64,000 nucleotides of DNA from Collybia mongolica (lineage: Eukaryota > Basidiomycota > Agaricomycetes > Agaricales > Clitocybaceae). Shown here in pieces: positions 13,869-24,840 of the stretch. The position numbers were made by a program, and so were the translations under genes. The stretch's first letter is position 1. Every line of letters starts with the position of its first letter. The notes beneath the pieces are model-generated. The model was not told the DNA's origin, did not search any database, and saw only the letters and a program-made list of their open reading frames with translations. The DNA is taken from positions 1,612,001 to 1,676,000 of the forward strand of contig JAAXNY010000001.1 in NCBI GenBank assembly GCA_013420905.1, read 5' to 3'.

Positions 13869-14606
13869 TTGTCAATGGGGAGGGGCAATGATTACCTACT
13901 CCGCGTTCATAATACAAGTAAACAAATGACAAATTTGGAGAGATTTTGTGACCCACCGAAATTTTATGCTTTTGGGAGCACATCCTCATGAGATAAAACA
14001 TGTCAAGCTAGTGGAAATCGAAGGGCAGTATATGTGAAGAGCTCCCATCTTGTTTTAAGCTCCATAGAGCAGTGCATTAATGAGAATTAAATTATTTTCC
14101 ATGAGGGTATAGTTTCGAGCTGAGTTTCAAATAACATGTTTCCATATTCGGCTCACTTCTGATTAGATTTGGGTGTGTAATTTAGTGACTTGATGCGTCT
14201 CGGCTATCTAAATTTCAGACCACAGGTGAGGTAACAGACAACAGTGCGCCATCGCTGACATCTTCCTTGGCCACAATATGGCTTAACTTCCTTGTTCAAT
14301 CCTACATGAATTTTTAGGGGCAAGAGGGTCTTTGTGGTAGATTTTTTGATTTTTTCTTTTTCTGCTTCACAGGTCCGAAAAACATATGTAATTTTGATGA
14401 ATCTTGAAAAATATGAGGGAATCCAAAAATCCACCACAAAGACCCTCTCCGAGCTGATATTTTGAGCAACTTTTGTCAATAGACCAATCCATTATCTTCA
14501 TTTTCTGAGCCACCAGTGATGTGGGTCATCAAATGGCACTTTTCCAGGCCGGACAGATAACTATAAACAATTAAAAATAACCGGCAATTGCCCCTCCCCA
14601 TTGTCA
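13869..14606. mobile_element. Candidate non-autonomous terminal-inverted-repeat element (about 738 bp)
   Basis: The left end reads TTGTCAATGGGGAGGGGCAAT and the right end is its reverse complement with one mismatch (TTGACAATGGGG...). That is 20 of 21 matching bases about 700 bp apart in opposite orientation. No transposase frame lies inside, so it would be a non-autonomous (MITE-like) DNA element. A clear target-site duplication was not found, which weakens the call. A second inverted repeat is nested inside. Confidence 0.5.
14324..14449. repeat. Nested inverted repeat (about 126 bp), possible MITE
   Basis: The left arm begins GAGGGTCTTTGTGGTAGATT at 14324. The right arm is its near-perfect reverse complement, ending at 14447-14449 in GACCCTCTC, with one substitution and one T-run length difference over about 23 bp. 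The intervening DNA is A+T-rich. It could be a short MITE inserted in the larger element or a strong hairpin. Confidence 0.55.
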
Positions 14607-15095
14607 AAGTACCTAATTGGATTTAGAAGACAACTTCATGTCCGATTTTTTTCTGGCGATATCGATGCACAGTTGGCGTACTGTGGGCCCGAATGGGACG
14701 TCCTAGGTAAGTTGGAAGATATCATTTTGTGATACAACTCCTAATAGTGGTACAGTACCTCTATAGTAGATTGATCACAGTGTCTTCAGAAAATGAGGTT
14801 TGGAACCAATTAGACGAGCTGTGCTTGAGGAGGCATAACGAATAAAATTTCCGTAGATTCAGAGAGTATTACGTGCGTGTGCTTGCAAGGTGAACTAAAC
14901 GAAATACAGTGATTGGGGATCTAGTATACGTGATGGTGTCCGAACGATGAAAGAGAGCCTAAAGTACTGGGGTTATAAAGATAGTGAAAATGTGCATGTC
15001 CGAGTCGGTGGTCGTGGTCACGGGGGGGACACCACACGTGATATGACATATGTCTGCCTCAACGTTTCGGCGCCGGGCGGGGGTGGATTTTTTTT
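14607..15095. other. Intergenic, no gene recognised
   Basis: The interval lies between the candidate element and the 3' end of the first DUF7137-like gene. No coding or structured feature was recognised. Confidence 0.5.
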
Positions 15096-15821
15096 CTATC
15101 GCAGGTGCCGGAGGAGCCCAAAGCCAGAGAGGAACATGACGATTATGGCAGCGAAAATGCCCACGAAAGCTGGGTGAGCCTGGTACATGGAGAATGCACT
15201 ATTGCACGTCGTGCATGTCCATCCTAAAACAAGGTCCATAAGTATCCCAAGAAGACAGTCAACGCGAGACTCACCATCTGCCAGACCCGTGTACGGCTGG
15301 GGTTTATACAGCGCAAATTGGAGGGCAGAGTTGGCCTGTAAATGTCCAGGAGCTCTCCCTGCGCTCATCCCTCTCTCATCGTGGATATTCAGCGTGTACG
15401 TCGCCTCCGCTAAAGGAGTGTTGGGGTGGTTCTGCTGGTACGAATATATATCCCAAACCACCTCCGTGGCTGTCCCTGGTATGATTCCATCTGTAGGCCC
15501 CACAGCGTACGTATTTCCGTTGGCTACAGCAGACACTGTGAGGGACGCAGGGGTTGAGATCAAGAAGGAGAATTCCCAGCCGAAGGTAACTGGGTCGCCC
15601 GGTCCAATCTTGTAGTAAGAGGTCACGGACTGTGCAGGTTGGGTAATGGTTAGCATGCCTGCAGGAGCATTTGGGTTGATACTGAGGCGGGTGGTGGTGG
15701 AAGCTGGTGCATTGCCAGAGTTTGTTGGTTGGTTGTTGCCAGTAGGTGTTGGCTGGTTGTTGTTCGTATTTGCTGGTGGATTATTGCCTGGCTGTTGGCC
15801 TGTGGGCTGATTTTGCGACAT
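15096..15821 (-). CDS. DUF7137-like C-terminally anchored protein, copy A (224 aa)
   Basis: There are two exons. The ATG at 15821-15819 opens MSQNQPTGQQPG, one intron spans 15224-15274 (51 nt, GTGAGT...TTTTAG), and the stop is at 15098-15096. The start was chosen by alignment with the downstream paralogue, because the in-frame extension upstream is not conserved. Residues 1-45 are an Asn/Pro/Thr/Gln-rich low-complexity stretch. A beta-rich domain follows with LTITQPAQSVTSYYKIGPGD, VTFGWEFSFL, VVWDIYSYQQNHPNTPLAEA and YTLNIHDERG. After a WTCTTC pair of cysteines there is one hydrophobic helix near the C-terminus (FVGIFAAIIVMFLSGFGLL) ending in RHLR. This looks like the fungal DUF7137 family, whose function is unknown. 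There is no N-terminal signal peptide, so it may be a tail-anchored protein, which is inference. Confidence 0.8.
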   Translation of the reverse strand: MSQNQPTGQQPGNNPPANTNNNQPTPTGNNQPTNSGNAPASTTTRLSINPNAPAGMLTITQPAQSVTSYYKIGPGDPVTFGWEFSFLISTPASLTVSAVANGNTYAVGPTDGIIPGTATEVVWDIYSYQQNHPNTPLAEATYTLNIHDERGMSAGRAPGHLQANSALQFALYKPQPYTGLADGESRVDCLLGILMDLVLGWTCTTCNSAFSMYQAHPAFVGIFAAIIVMFLSGFGLLRHLR

Positions 15822-17474
15822 TTTGGAGGGGGTGCGCGATGGCCAAGACAAACCACAACGAACAAGGCCAAGGCCGTATGCGGACAACCGTTGCGTAGTT
15901 GGTAAGCAATCAGTGATTACAATCTCTTTCTTTCCCATCACCAGACGGCCTCACGCAGACATGATATGATGGGAAGCGGAAACCCTCCCGGGTTCCACGA
16001 GTGCCTAGATCTGACGTCGTATTTTCCCTCCTGTCTCTTGAGTCTGTCACCACCAACTGCTCCCCAACGCACCTTTTCTTTATCATTTGAGAAGCCTTCG
16101 AACCGTATCGAATGTGTTGGACTGTGTGGTATCAGGTTTAGCCCCAGGGTTATTTGGGGTCTGAAGTCACAGACCAAGGTTCGTCAACGATTACCCTTCA
16201 ACGCCGTGTCGACCGATGTCGAATACCCTGAGCTCTTGACCCGAGTGAAGCGACCTCTTAGACGATGTCAAAACTGTCAGCGATACACAATAAGTGACTC
16301 ATCTCGGAGGAGCCAGGACCGTAAGACATAAAATCGGACGGAAAGGCTTTGCGTGTTTCAATATGTCACATTCCCGACCCTGCCATGGCCTCCACCGCAG
16401 CATGAGCCGGGCATCCGGCTGGCCCGATGAGCTAGAGACTGGCTTGTTTGTGCGATTGTAGGCCCGGTTTGTTCATTTGAATTTTGAATTGGACCAAAGT
16501 TGATGGATCATTGGCCGCAGGGCTGCAACAAGTGTCGGATTTAGACCTTGGGGCCTTGAAACATCGTTGTGGTCACAAATTCGACGTCGTAGATCCACCA
16601 GAGTTGTGAGGACATCTACAGGTGTAAGCAGCAGTTCCTGTCATCGTTTGGCCTATAGTTGGGTTTTCAGGAATTCGCTGGAAATGTGTCATCGGAACGA
16701 GGAGGGTTCTGTGAGAACCGAATAACTGCCCTTGATGTGGCTGTTGTGCCTTCTCCTGCTCAGGGTAGCCGGCGGGATATAGTGCTTCTGTAGATCACTT
16801 TACGCGGTGAAAAGTGGTTGTCGTCCTCGGGTAATTTTCTATTGATCACGACAAGCCATTCCTTGCAGCAAGAGAAGGATTCTATTGAAGAGGCGGCTTT
16901 GCACCTGTGTGAGCACGAGCAAAATAGAAAGATTAGTTGTAAGGCAACATATCCCGAATCGAGCCATATGACCAGCAGGGGAAGAAACATAATTCATGAG
17001 ACCCTGTAGATATGTAGGACAGAGATCTAAATCTGAGAGAGCGATAGTGAGTTTAAGGAACTAATGTGAGGTTCCTGAGTAGAAATACGGTACCGTTTCA
17101 ATACAGGGCCTGCAGGAGGTGTGAATTAAAACTTAAGAAAGGTTTTTAACGAACTGGGCAACTCCGAAAATGCATGGATGGGTAGAGCACGAAAATGTGA
17201 TGTGACAGACATGGGAACGAAAACCTGTGTATAAAGAGTGTATTACGAGTGTCCGTTGGTTGATAATATAAAAGAGAGCAAGTGCAGTGACAGTAGTTGT
17301 ATGTATGTGATGATGTCCGAATGGCGAAAGCGAGGAGCCCTTTAAAGTCCCACGCGGGGAACGAAAGTCTATAATAAGGAGAAAATGTCGTTACGATCAT
17401 AAGGAACACCCTTATACGTATCCTGTGTCCATCTCAGAGTTTCAGCGGAGGTCAGACCAGTGTGAACAAGCCAC
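15822..17474. other. Intergenic, no gene recognised
   Basis: This spacer separates the tandem DUF7137-like copies. It holds short frames only. It should contain the promoter of copy A and the terminator of copy B, but no specific motif was identified. Confidence 0.5.
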
Positions 17475-18198
17475 TCAATGCAGATGCCGGAGGAGGCCAA
17501 AACCAGAAAGCAACATGACCATGATGGCAGCGAAAACGCCAACAAAGGCTGGATGGGCCTGGTACATCGAGAAGGCACCATTGCATGTCTGGCACGTCCA
17601 GCCTAAGAGGAGACGGGTAAATCGTCGAAGATGAGAGAACAAGGAGAAGCTCACCATCCGCTAGACCTGTGTATCCCTGTGGGTTGTACAATGCAAACTG
17701 GAGGCCCGAATTGGCCTGTAGACGTCCAGGAGCCCTCCCAGCAGCCATCCCTCTCTCGTCATGGATATTCAAGGTGTACGTCGCCTCCGCTAAAGGAGTG
17801 TTGGGGTGGTTCTGCTGGTACGAATATATATCCCAAACCACCTCCGTGGCTGTCCCGGGTATGACTCCATCCGTAGGCCCCACAGGGTATGTGTTTCCAT
17901 TGCTGGCTACGGCCGATACCGTGATAAACTCAGGTGTGGATAGAATATAGGAGAAATCCCAGCCGAAAGTCACCAGCTGGCCCGGTGCGATCTTGTAGAA
18001 AGATGTGACTGACTGCGGGGGTTGGGTAATGGTGAGCAACCCTGCTGGGGCGGAAACAGGGATGTTGAGGCGGCTGGTGGTAGTTGCCGGCGCGTTGGCC
18101 GTGTTCGTTGGCTGGTTGTTCCCAGTGTTCGCAGGCGGGTTATTGGCGGGGCCGTTACCGGGGTTGGGCTGCTGGGCTGTGGGCTGGTTTTGCGACAT
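17475..18198 (-). CDS. DUF7137-like C-terminally anchored protein, copy B (223 aa)
   Basis: This is the tandem paralogue of the gene at 15096-15821, with the same architecture and the same intron position. The ATG is at 18198-18196 (MSQNQPTAQQPNPG), the intron spans 17603-17654 (52 nt, GTGAGC...CTTAG), and the stop is at 17477-17475 after GLLRHLH. Conserved blocks are LTITQPPQSVTSFYKIAPGQ, VTFGWDFSYIL, VVWDIYSYQQNHPNTPLAEA, YTLNIHDERG, a WTCQTC cysteine pair and a single C-terminal membrane helix (FVGVFAAIMVMLLSGFGLL). The Asn/Pro-rich N-terminus differs most between copies. An 83-bp stretch (17774-17856) is identical to copy A even at synonymous sites, while neighbouring sequence differs. 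Function is unknown. Confidence 0.8.
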
Positions 18199-19343
18199 TT
18201 CTTGAGGGGGGATTAAGGTGAGGGCAATGGGCAAGACAGCGAAGACGGTGGCCTATGGCCGTTGACTTCCACCATTCCATTTAGTAAGCATCCACGTCAC
18301 GCGTGACTTCCTGCTGCTTCTCGACATCATGCAGCACGACAATATTGACTCAGAACCCGTTTTTCGGGATAAGAGCTAACGAATAGCTGAATTTGGGGGT
18401 GACTTGAGCTGGAAGTTCGGAACCTGCTTATCGTGTAAACCGAAGAGCCAGATGTACAATAATTTCGTAAAAATGACAGATGCAAGAACGTGATACCGAT
18501 CCTCCACAATGCCGGAGAGCTGTCCACAATTTGACATGAAGCGCTCCTATCCGATATGCACCCCCCTTTATATCTCTCACGACTCCAAGCGTCCCCATTC
18601 CGTATAGTAAGAGCTTGGTACGTACTTCGAAGCCTTGGGTTGCGAAAATAAAACAGCACGGCCCAACGGGCCCCGCATGGTAATTAGTGGTGCAAAACTT
18701 GCGTCTTTGTTTGCCTAAAATGACCTAATTGATTGGGTGTTCAAAAAAGGTGAGTTCGGCCCTCCGCTTTAAATTGTATATATATATATAATGGACCCCT
18801 TTGTGTCCGTGATCGCACGCCGTGGGGAACCATGACAATTGGTGTTCTCAGAGTTCAACCTGGCCTACATAGATTTGGACATGTTGTTTTTCTCGATTGG
18901 AGTTGTGAACTCGCCACATGCAAGTCCGTGGAATTGGTGGGGAGTGGTGGTGACTTCTGAGGACCTGAGCCTCGAGGGGGAACTGTGGTGGTGCGATCGT
19001 GATTGACTTTTGATGGCGCGTCCCGGTAACCATAGCCGGCGATTTGGTGAATAAAAATTTCAACTCTGATCCTTGAAGTGATGCGCCCTTATCTTCGCTC
19101 TGAATGGTAATGCCTGATATCAATCTGTTGTCTCGCCTAATTATTCGTGAAATTGAATGTTGATATCCCCCGAAAGGTTAAGAATGCAACCTCTCTGATC
19201 TTCCCTCCCCCACATATCCACCGTCGTGACCCCTGCTGCATAGCTCTCTTTTCAACCTGGTCCTCCGTCTCGTGCCGTCCTTTCCAACCTTGGTTGGTTT
19301 CTCCTCTTTCCTCACTAGCACCTCAGAGCGACGATCCCCTATA
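18199..19343. other. Intergenic, no gene recognised
   Basis: This is a divergent intergenic region between copy B of the DUF7137-like pair and the Pro/Ser-rich orphan. It contains a short TA microsatellite. Pyrimidine-rich DNA around 19200-19330 precedes the ATG at 19344, as in many fungal promoters. Confidence 0.5.
18777..18790. repeat. (TA)7 microsatellite
   Basis: Seven uninterrupted TA units are seen directly, in intergenic DNA. Confidence 0.9.
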
Positions 19344-21766
19344 ATGGCGCTTTCAGTCTCAGGCTTTCCTGAGCCTTTGCGTCAGCTCCCTGACCCGGAT
19401 GTCGAGTCCTCAATTCTCGCCAATAACCCACGACTCCGGGGTTTTTTTGGGAAGAAGTCGGACTCCAAGTCTCCAATCCATCATAACACAGACGAGTTTC
19501 AATACAATCCCCCATCACCACCTTCCACCACTCCGAGATCGTCGCATATACCATCGCCCAGTTCAGATGAACAAGCATTTCTAGTTCAGATGGCGGCGAT
19601 GCAAACTCCCGAACCACTTCCCACGATACCCCAGCGTCAAAGGCAAATCAGTCTGACACGTAGAACTCCACCACCACCAGTTCGACGCCAGCCCAGTCTT
19701 GGTCGTTTAGACATTGGCATGGGCCCAAGAGCACCTGCGAGCGGGCCTTCACTTCCCGTGTTGCCAAAGCCACCCACCGTTGTTGTCCAGGAATGGTCGA
19801 CGAGGAACACCGAGCCAACCCTGCCACTTCCCAGGCCCCTTCCAGCCGTCCCCAACCCTGGGCCAATTGTGGAGAGTAGCAAGAGTGCTGCTATGAGAAA
19901 TATGCAACACAAGGCACCCTCATCCAAGGTGCTAATGCCATCCCCCTCTCGGCCTCGAGCACAAACTACTGCCCCTCAGGCAGTTAATGTACGGTACCAG
20001 TCCATGGTTACTGATACCATTGAAAATGAAGCTTCCACGTGTCCTCCCCCGTCAGCTGCATCTTCTGCGGCCTCACCAACCCCACACATGAGCCCCGGAG
20101 GCCACATCCGCCCATTACCTCGCATACCCCCAGCTACTACCACAAGTGCAAGTCCTCCTGTCCGGTTGCCTCGACATGTGCCACGACCTGCACGAACCAA
20201 AAGACCCAGGACAAGCCCAAGCCCGAGTGATGGTTTTAGCCCGAGTGCTCGATCCCAGTTTGATGCCGTGCCGAGTTCGTGGGCTTCGAGGCCCGTAGAT
20301 CTCAACCCAAGCCAGCCTGTCCAATCGACACCTTCCTCCAGCCATGCCGGCCCCTCTAACCACGCCACTTCGTCTACTCATGCAAGCTCGTCTAGTCAGG
20401 CAAGCCCGACTAATTACGCAGGTCCGTCTACCCGACCTGCCCCACCCCGCACCCGCTCGCATTCTCGCTCTCGGCGGGATCACTCTGCCGACGCAAATTC
20501 TTCTGGGTCTCGAACTCCCACATCCAACTCTCGCCGCCCAACTCATCGTGTCACCTCTCCATCGCCCGTCATTCCCGCTTCGGCGGTAACACCGCCTCCA
20601 TCAGCCAGAAGTTCAGCTTCCATCCGGGCGTCAACATATCACGTAACAGTTAAATCTTCCTTTTCCCCGACCACCTCGCCCAAGCTCGTGTCAGCACCGG
20701 CATCTACAAATCGCTTCTTATCAGACCGGGGAGGGGTTATCACCGCGCCACCTTCAAAGATTATCGAGGAAAAACCCCGTGCGGCTGCAGATGTGTTAAC
20801 CCCCTATGACAGCTCTTCGCATTCCCACCTTATGGGAAGCCTCAGCAACGACGAACCTCCTTTGTCTAACCGAGCCAATGAGAGCCCTGAGCCCCTATTG
20901 GACGTGTTTGTTGATGACGAAGATTACTCTGCGGTACTGTCAAGAAGCCCATCGCCCATGCGGTACGCACGGCCCAGCTCGCGCGGCAGCCTATCGGATG
21001 ATTCGTTTACGGAGTCGCGTAGCCGATCACGCGCAATCCGAGACCAGCTCCGCTCTTTTAGGAAAAGCTACCGAGGGCCGAAGAGTCCTTCACGGAGTCC
21101 ATCGCCGATACGTTATGCCAGACGTAGCTCGCTGGATGGCTTGGACGAGCCCGCGACCAGCGTCTCGCCCAAGCGGCGGATGCAGCCAAGGTCGTATCAG
21201 TTTGATTATAAAGCGGCGCAGGATTCGTCGCCATTTATTCGGAATGTCGCCGTTAGTCCGTCGGAGGGGAAGGCAGGCTCGAGTAAGACCCGCAGAGGAC
21301 AGAGTAAAGGCTCCGGGGACTCGAGGCCCTCTAGAAGCACTTCGCCCCGCCGTTCACGGTTTAGCACGCCAACCGGGAGTGTTATAGATATATCGCTACC
21401 TGCAACATTGGCATCATCCTATCAGGATTTGGTGAAGAAGGGCCATACCCGTTCGAGCACTGAAAGCATTAGGTTAGCGCCTCTGATCACCTCCCTTATA
21501 CCCTGAGAAGTACTTACAGTGACTTTTGCGGCCTAGAAAGGTTGAGAACATTTGATTCAAGCGCAAGGCCGATTGGAAACACTATACCTTGGAATAAGTC
21601 GATGGGATCTTGGAGTGGGGTGTCAGCCGGCGATGAGACACAGTTGGTGTATAGAGACGATGCTGCAGTCGTGGTTACCACGATACAGCCGAGTCGAGAC
21701 GTTTGGAAAGAGGAAGAAATGAAGCGAGTTATACCAAAGCTGAGGAACTTAAAGGTGCGCAATTGA
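19344..21766 (+). CDS. Large Pro/Ser/Arg-rich disordered protein (791 aa), unknown function
   Basis: There are two exons. The ATG at 19344 begins MALSVSGFPEPLRQLPDPDV, the intron spans 21473-21519 (47 nt), and the stop is at 21766; the spliced length is 792 codons. The frame stays open upstream to a GTG at 19272, but ATG is preferred. Nearly the whole protein is Pro/Ser/Thr/Arg-rich and predicted disordered by eye, with many SP and RSPSP motifs. Two internal copies of a SPSPMRYARPSS / SPSPIRYARRSS unit lie near residues 540-600. The last ~80 residues look ordered (GLERLRTFDSSARPIGNTIP, then QLVYRDDAAVVVTTIQPSRD) and end KVRN. This tail may be the conserved part. SP/RSP motifs could be phosphorylation sites for proline-directed or SR-type kinases, which is inference. 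No family recognised. Confidence 0.75.
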
Positions 21767-22115
21767 TGTTAGAGGAGAGGGGGTGGTGATGGATGTGAGG
21801 AGATTGTTTTTTGATAACTTATTCCAAGGGTACGATGTATCCTGTCATGGGTACCGTCTTGGTGTACCTCTTTACTATGTACACTTTTATATTCGCCTTC
21901 TGTACTCGCAGGTGCTGCCCAGCTAAGGGTGCTGTTGCAATTGTAAATAGAGCTGCTGTATGTAGGAAGTTTTCTTTGCCTTATCGTTCGGATTTGAATC
22001 TGAAGATCCGAACTCGAGTGAAAAGTCAAAATTTAACGCTTCGAGTCACGCTACGTGTGGTCATTGGCTTACCACCGTACAATGGGGCACGCGTCGCTCG
22101 TTGGAATAGACTCCC
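21767..22115. other. Intergenic (349 bp), no gene recognised
   Basis: The region lies between two same-strand genes and presumably carries the MFS promoter. No specific motif was identified. Confidence 0.5.
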
Positions 22116-24526
22116 ATGTCGAATAATGTCGCTGTGCAATCTCAGCTTCATTGCGATGCTGCCATTACCGTAGTCCCTGCGACCACAACTGGCTCGGCGG
22201 GTGCTGGGATCTATAACGCCCTCGCTAACATCGACTCCAAGGAGAAAGAGCCTCCCCGGGTCGAAACAGCTCACGAAAAAGACCCAAATGATGATTTTTC
22301 CAAATTCGACGACATGCGGTTTGCCCAAATTGCTCTCATCTTGTTCAGGTGAGTCGTTTATCGCCTTTGCGTGGATGGAACCCAGCCAAATCCCATTCCT
22401 TAGTCTAGGTTTAGCAACGTTCTTGTTTGCTATAGGTCCAGTACGACCATCATTTGGGCGTCCATATTTACTAATTTGTGCATCCAGAACAAACGATCGT
22501 TGCAACGTCGATCGCCGGGATTGGCAGAGCCCTGGATGTCAAAGGATCTCTCACATGGATCACCACGTCGTACCTGCTCACGACCACGGCCATCCAACCC
22601 ATCACCGGACGTCTGGCAGTATGTGGGGTCTTTTGTTATTTCTATTATGGGACTTTCCTCTGATGTGATGAGCGCATCAAAGGATGCGGTGGGGACAAAG
22701 CGGCTTCTCATTATCGAGATCTGGATTTTCATCCTCGGTAACTTAATCGCCGGGCTCAGCAAAAACCTCACCCAGCTCGTTGCTGGAAGGTTGATCAGTG
22801 GTGTTGGTGGTGCAGGCCTGTTGTCCTTGTCGTCGATTCTGGTGTCACGTCAGTATTGCCTTGGTGTTTCAATAGACGGCTGATTTTTATCCTTGTCCTA
22901 GAGCTGACGAATGAACGTCAAAGAGGAGCATATCTTAATTTAATAAACCTTGTTTTTACTGTCGCCGATGCAATAGGACCTTTGGTTGGAGGAGGTTTCT
23001 CTAAATCAGGGAACTGGAGATGGATGTACGTCCCACATTCGATGTGATACGAAAACGAAAGGATAGCTTATCTATACCTAGATTCTTGTTCAATGCACCC
23101 TTTGGGCCTGTCAGTTCGTAATGGTGCTTGGTTTTTAGACCAGGCTATGACTGAAATCTGGCGTGCAGTCACGTTCATTTTACTAAAAGTACTTCGTCTC
23201 CCCCCACACCCAAACCAGAGTGCAAGTTTCCGCGCGACCCTGGCCAAACTTGATCTCGTGGGGATGGCGACGCTGATAGCTACCCTTGCTTTTCTGGTCG
23301 TTGCGTTGAACCTGGGAGGACAAGCCTATCCATGGAACTCCCCGACTATCATCGGAGTGTTCTGTGCTGCGGCTGCCTCTTTTATTGTATTCATAGTTGC
23401 GGAGAATTATGCGCGCCTTCCTGTTGCCCCCATGCATCTGTTCATCCAGTGGCAATGGAGAAACGTTCCACTCATCATCAGTACGTCAAGACTCACGTTA
23501 TTTTAGATCTCGCGTTTGACAGTCTCGCGTACAAGTCATCCGTTGCATGTTATTTTTCCATCTTTTCGCCACGGTAAATGTTTCAATTATCGTGTCACTC
23601 CCCGTCACATACTCATCAGCAACAATATACGAAATCAGACTTTCTATCTTCCCAGTTTGTAAATTGCACTCCACGGCATCATTTTGTTAACGCCTTTTCG
23701 CAAAGTGTTCCTACAGGTTATCGGTGTCTCCGCGATCGCATCTGCCGCACTCATTACGCCATTTTTGACAATGGCAGCGCTCTCAAGCACCATCACCAAT
23801 CATGTTGCGTACAAAACTGGCCACGTGCGTCCACTGTTTTTCTTCGCGCTCGCGGTCCTCCCGGTTGGCATGGTGTGTTAATTGTACCATAAGTGGGGAT
23901 TGATCTATAGCTGACTAGCGCCATTTAGAGTTTAATGTCTACTTTGCACGAAACGAGTTCAATTGGAAGGATAGTCGGTTATTCTTTGATCTGTGGCTTC
24001 GGCTTTGGATGTGTCAGTGCTTTTTTAATTTGTTCTATAAATGTACGAATGAACGCCGGTCCGTTACATTATTAATAGGGAACACAAATATCCATGGTCA
24101 TCGCACAAGTTGGACTTCCCCCTGATGAGCTACCCACTGTTACCGCCTTGGTCAGCTCGGCTCCAAGCTTAGGAGGCGTTCTGGGTGTTGGGATCATTGG
24201 AACGAGTAAGTCCAGGAGTTGAAACTTTAGCCATACCAATTTTAATTCCCCACTTAGTTATTAACAACACTTTTCGCCAAACGGTGTCTGACACTATACC
24301 ATCAACGTCTGGACTCAACTTAAATGACGCGGTCAATCTCGTGTTTAGTATACCCCCTGGTGTTGTGCGCGAGATGATTGTTGTAGCCTACGTACATGCG
24401 TGGCAAGTTGGTTACTGGGTCCTGGCCGGGATCGCGGGCGCTCAGTTCTTGTTGGCACTACTACTGAGACCTGTGGAACTTTCAGACGGTGCTACTCAAC
24501 CTCCGAGTGATGAGAAAACGGGCTAG
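22116..24526 (+). CDS. MFS transporter, DHA2-like (multidrug/efflux type)
   Basis: This is a multi-exon gene. The ATG at 22116 opens MSNNVAVQSQLH, and the stop is at 24524-24526 after PPSDEKTG. A cytosolic N-terminus of about 70 residues precedes helix 1. Recognisable blocks across exons are LGLATFLFAI then EQTIVATSIAGIG in the first helix region, SLTWITTSYLLTTTAIQPIT, and AGRLISGVGGAGLLSLSSIL (the glycine-rich motif of this family). ERQRGAYLNLINLVFTVADA followed by GPLVGG comes next. Later hydrophobic segments include LDLVGMATLIATLAFLVVAL, TIIGVFCAAAASFIVFIV, VIGVSAIASAALITPFL and WQVGYWVLAGIAGAQFLLAL. This pattern fits the 14-helix proton-antiport DHA2 group of plasma-membrane or vacuolar exporters. 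The substrate cannot be read from sequence. It converges on PEX13, 314 bp away. Confidence 0.87.
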
Positions 24527-24840
24527 TTACTAGTAACATAATACATCGAAATTTGTTTGCACTCTATTGTTTCTGTCAAATTGCATAATGGGGTCCTTGC
24601 GTCAACAATGCCTGATCTAGTTAGGACAACTAATCATAGCAGTGTGGGTGGTGGTTAAATGGAACCTGATTACAAGGGTGAGCTAACCTGCCCACATAGA
24701 GTAAGTATATCAAGTACAAGCATGTGTACCGAACAAAAGAGTGGAATATGGCAGTCGCTAGTTACAGCGTGATTAGAACATGCAAGAAATGGAAGGGAAT
24801 ACAAATGGAATCAAAAATCTGCCAGTGGAGGAATGAGTCC
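24527..24840. other. Convergent 3' intergenic region
   Basis: This is the 314-bp space between the stops of the MFS gene (plus) and PEX13 (minus). It should hold both polyadenylation regions. Confidence 0.5.

Noticed and set aside
22116..22352. Reading the first MFS exon frame as a separate small gene
   Set aside because: It splices at a GTGAGT site into further transporter exons with continuous membrane motifs.
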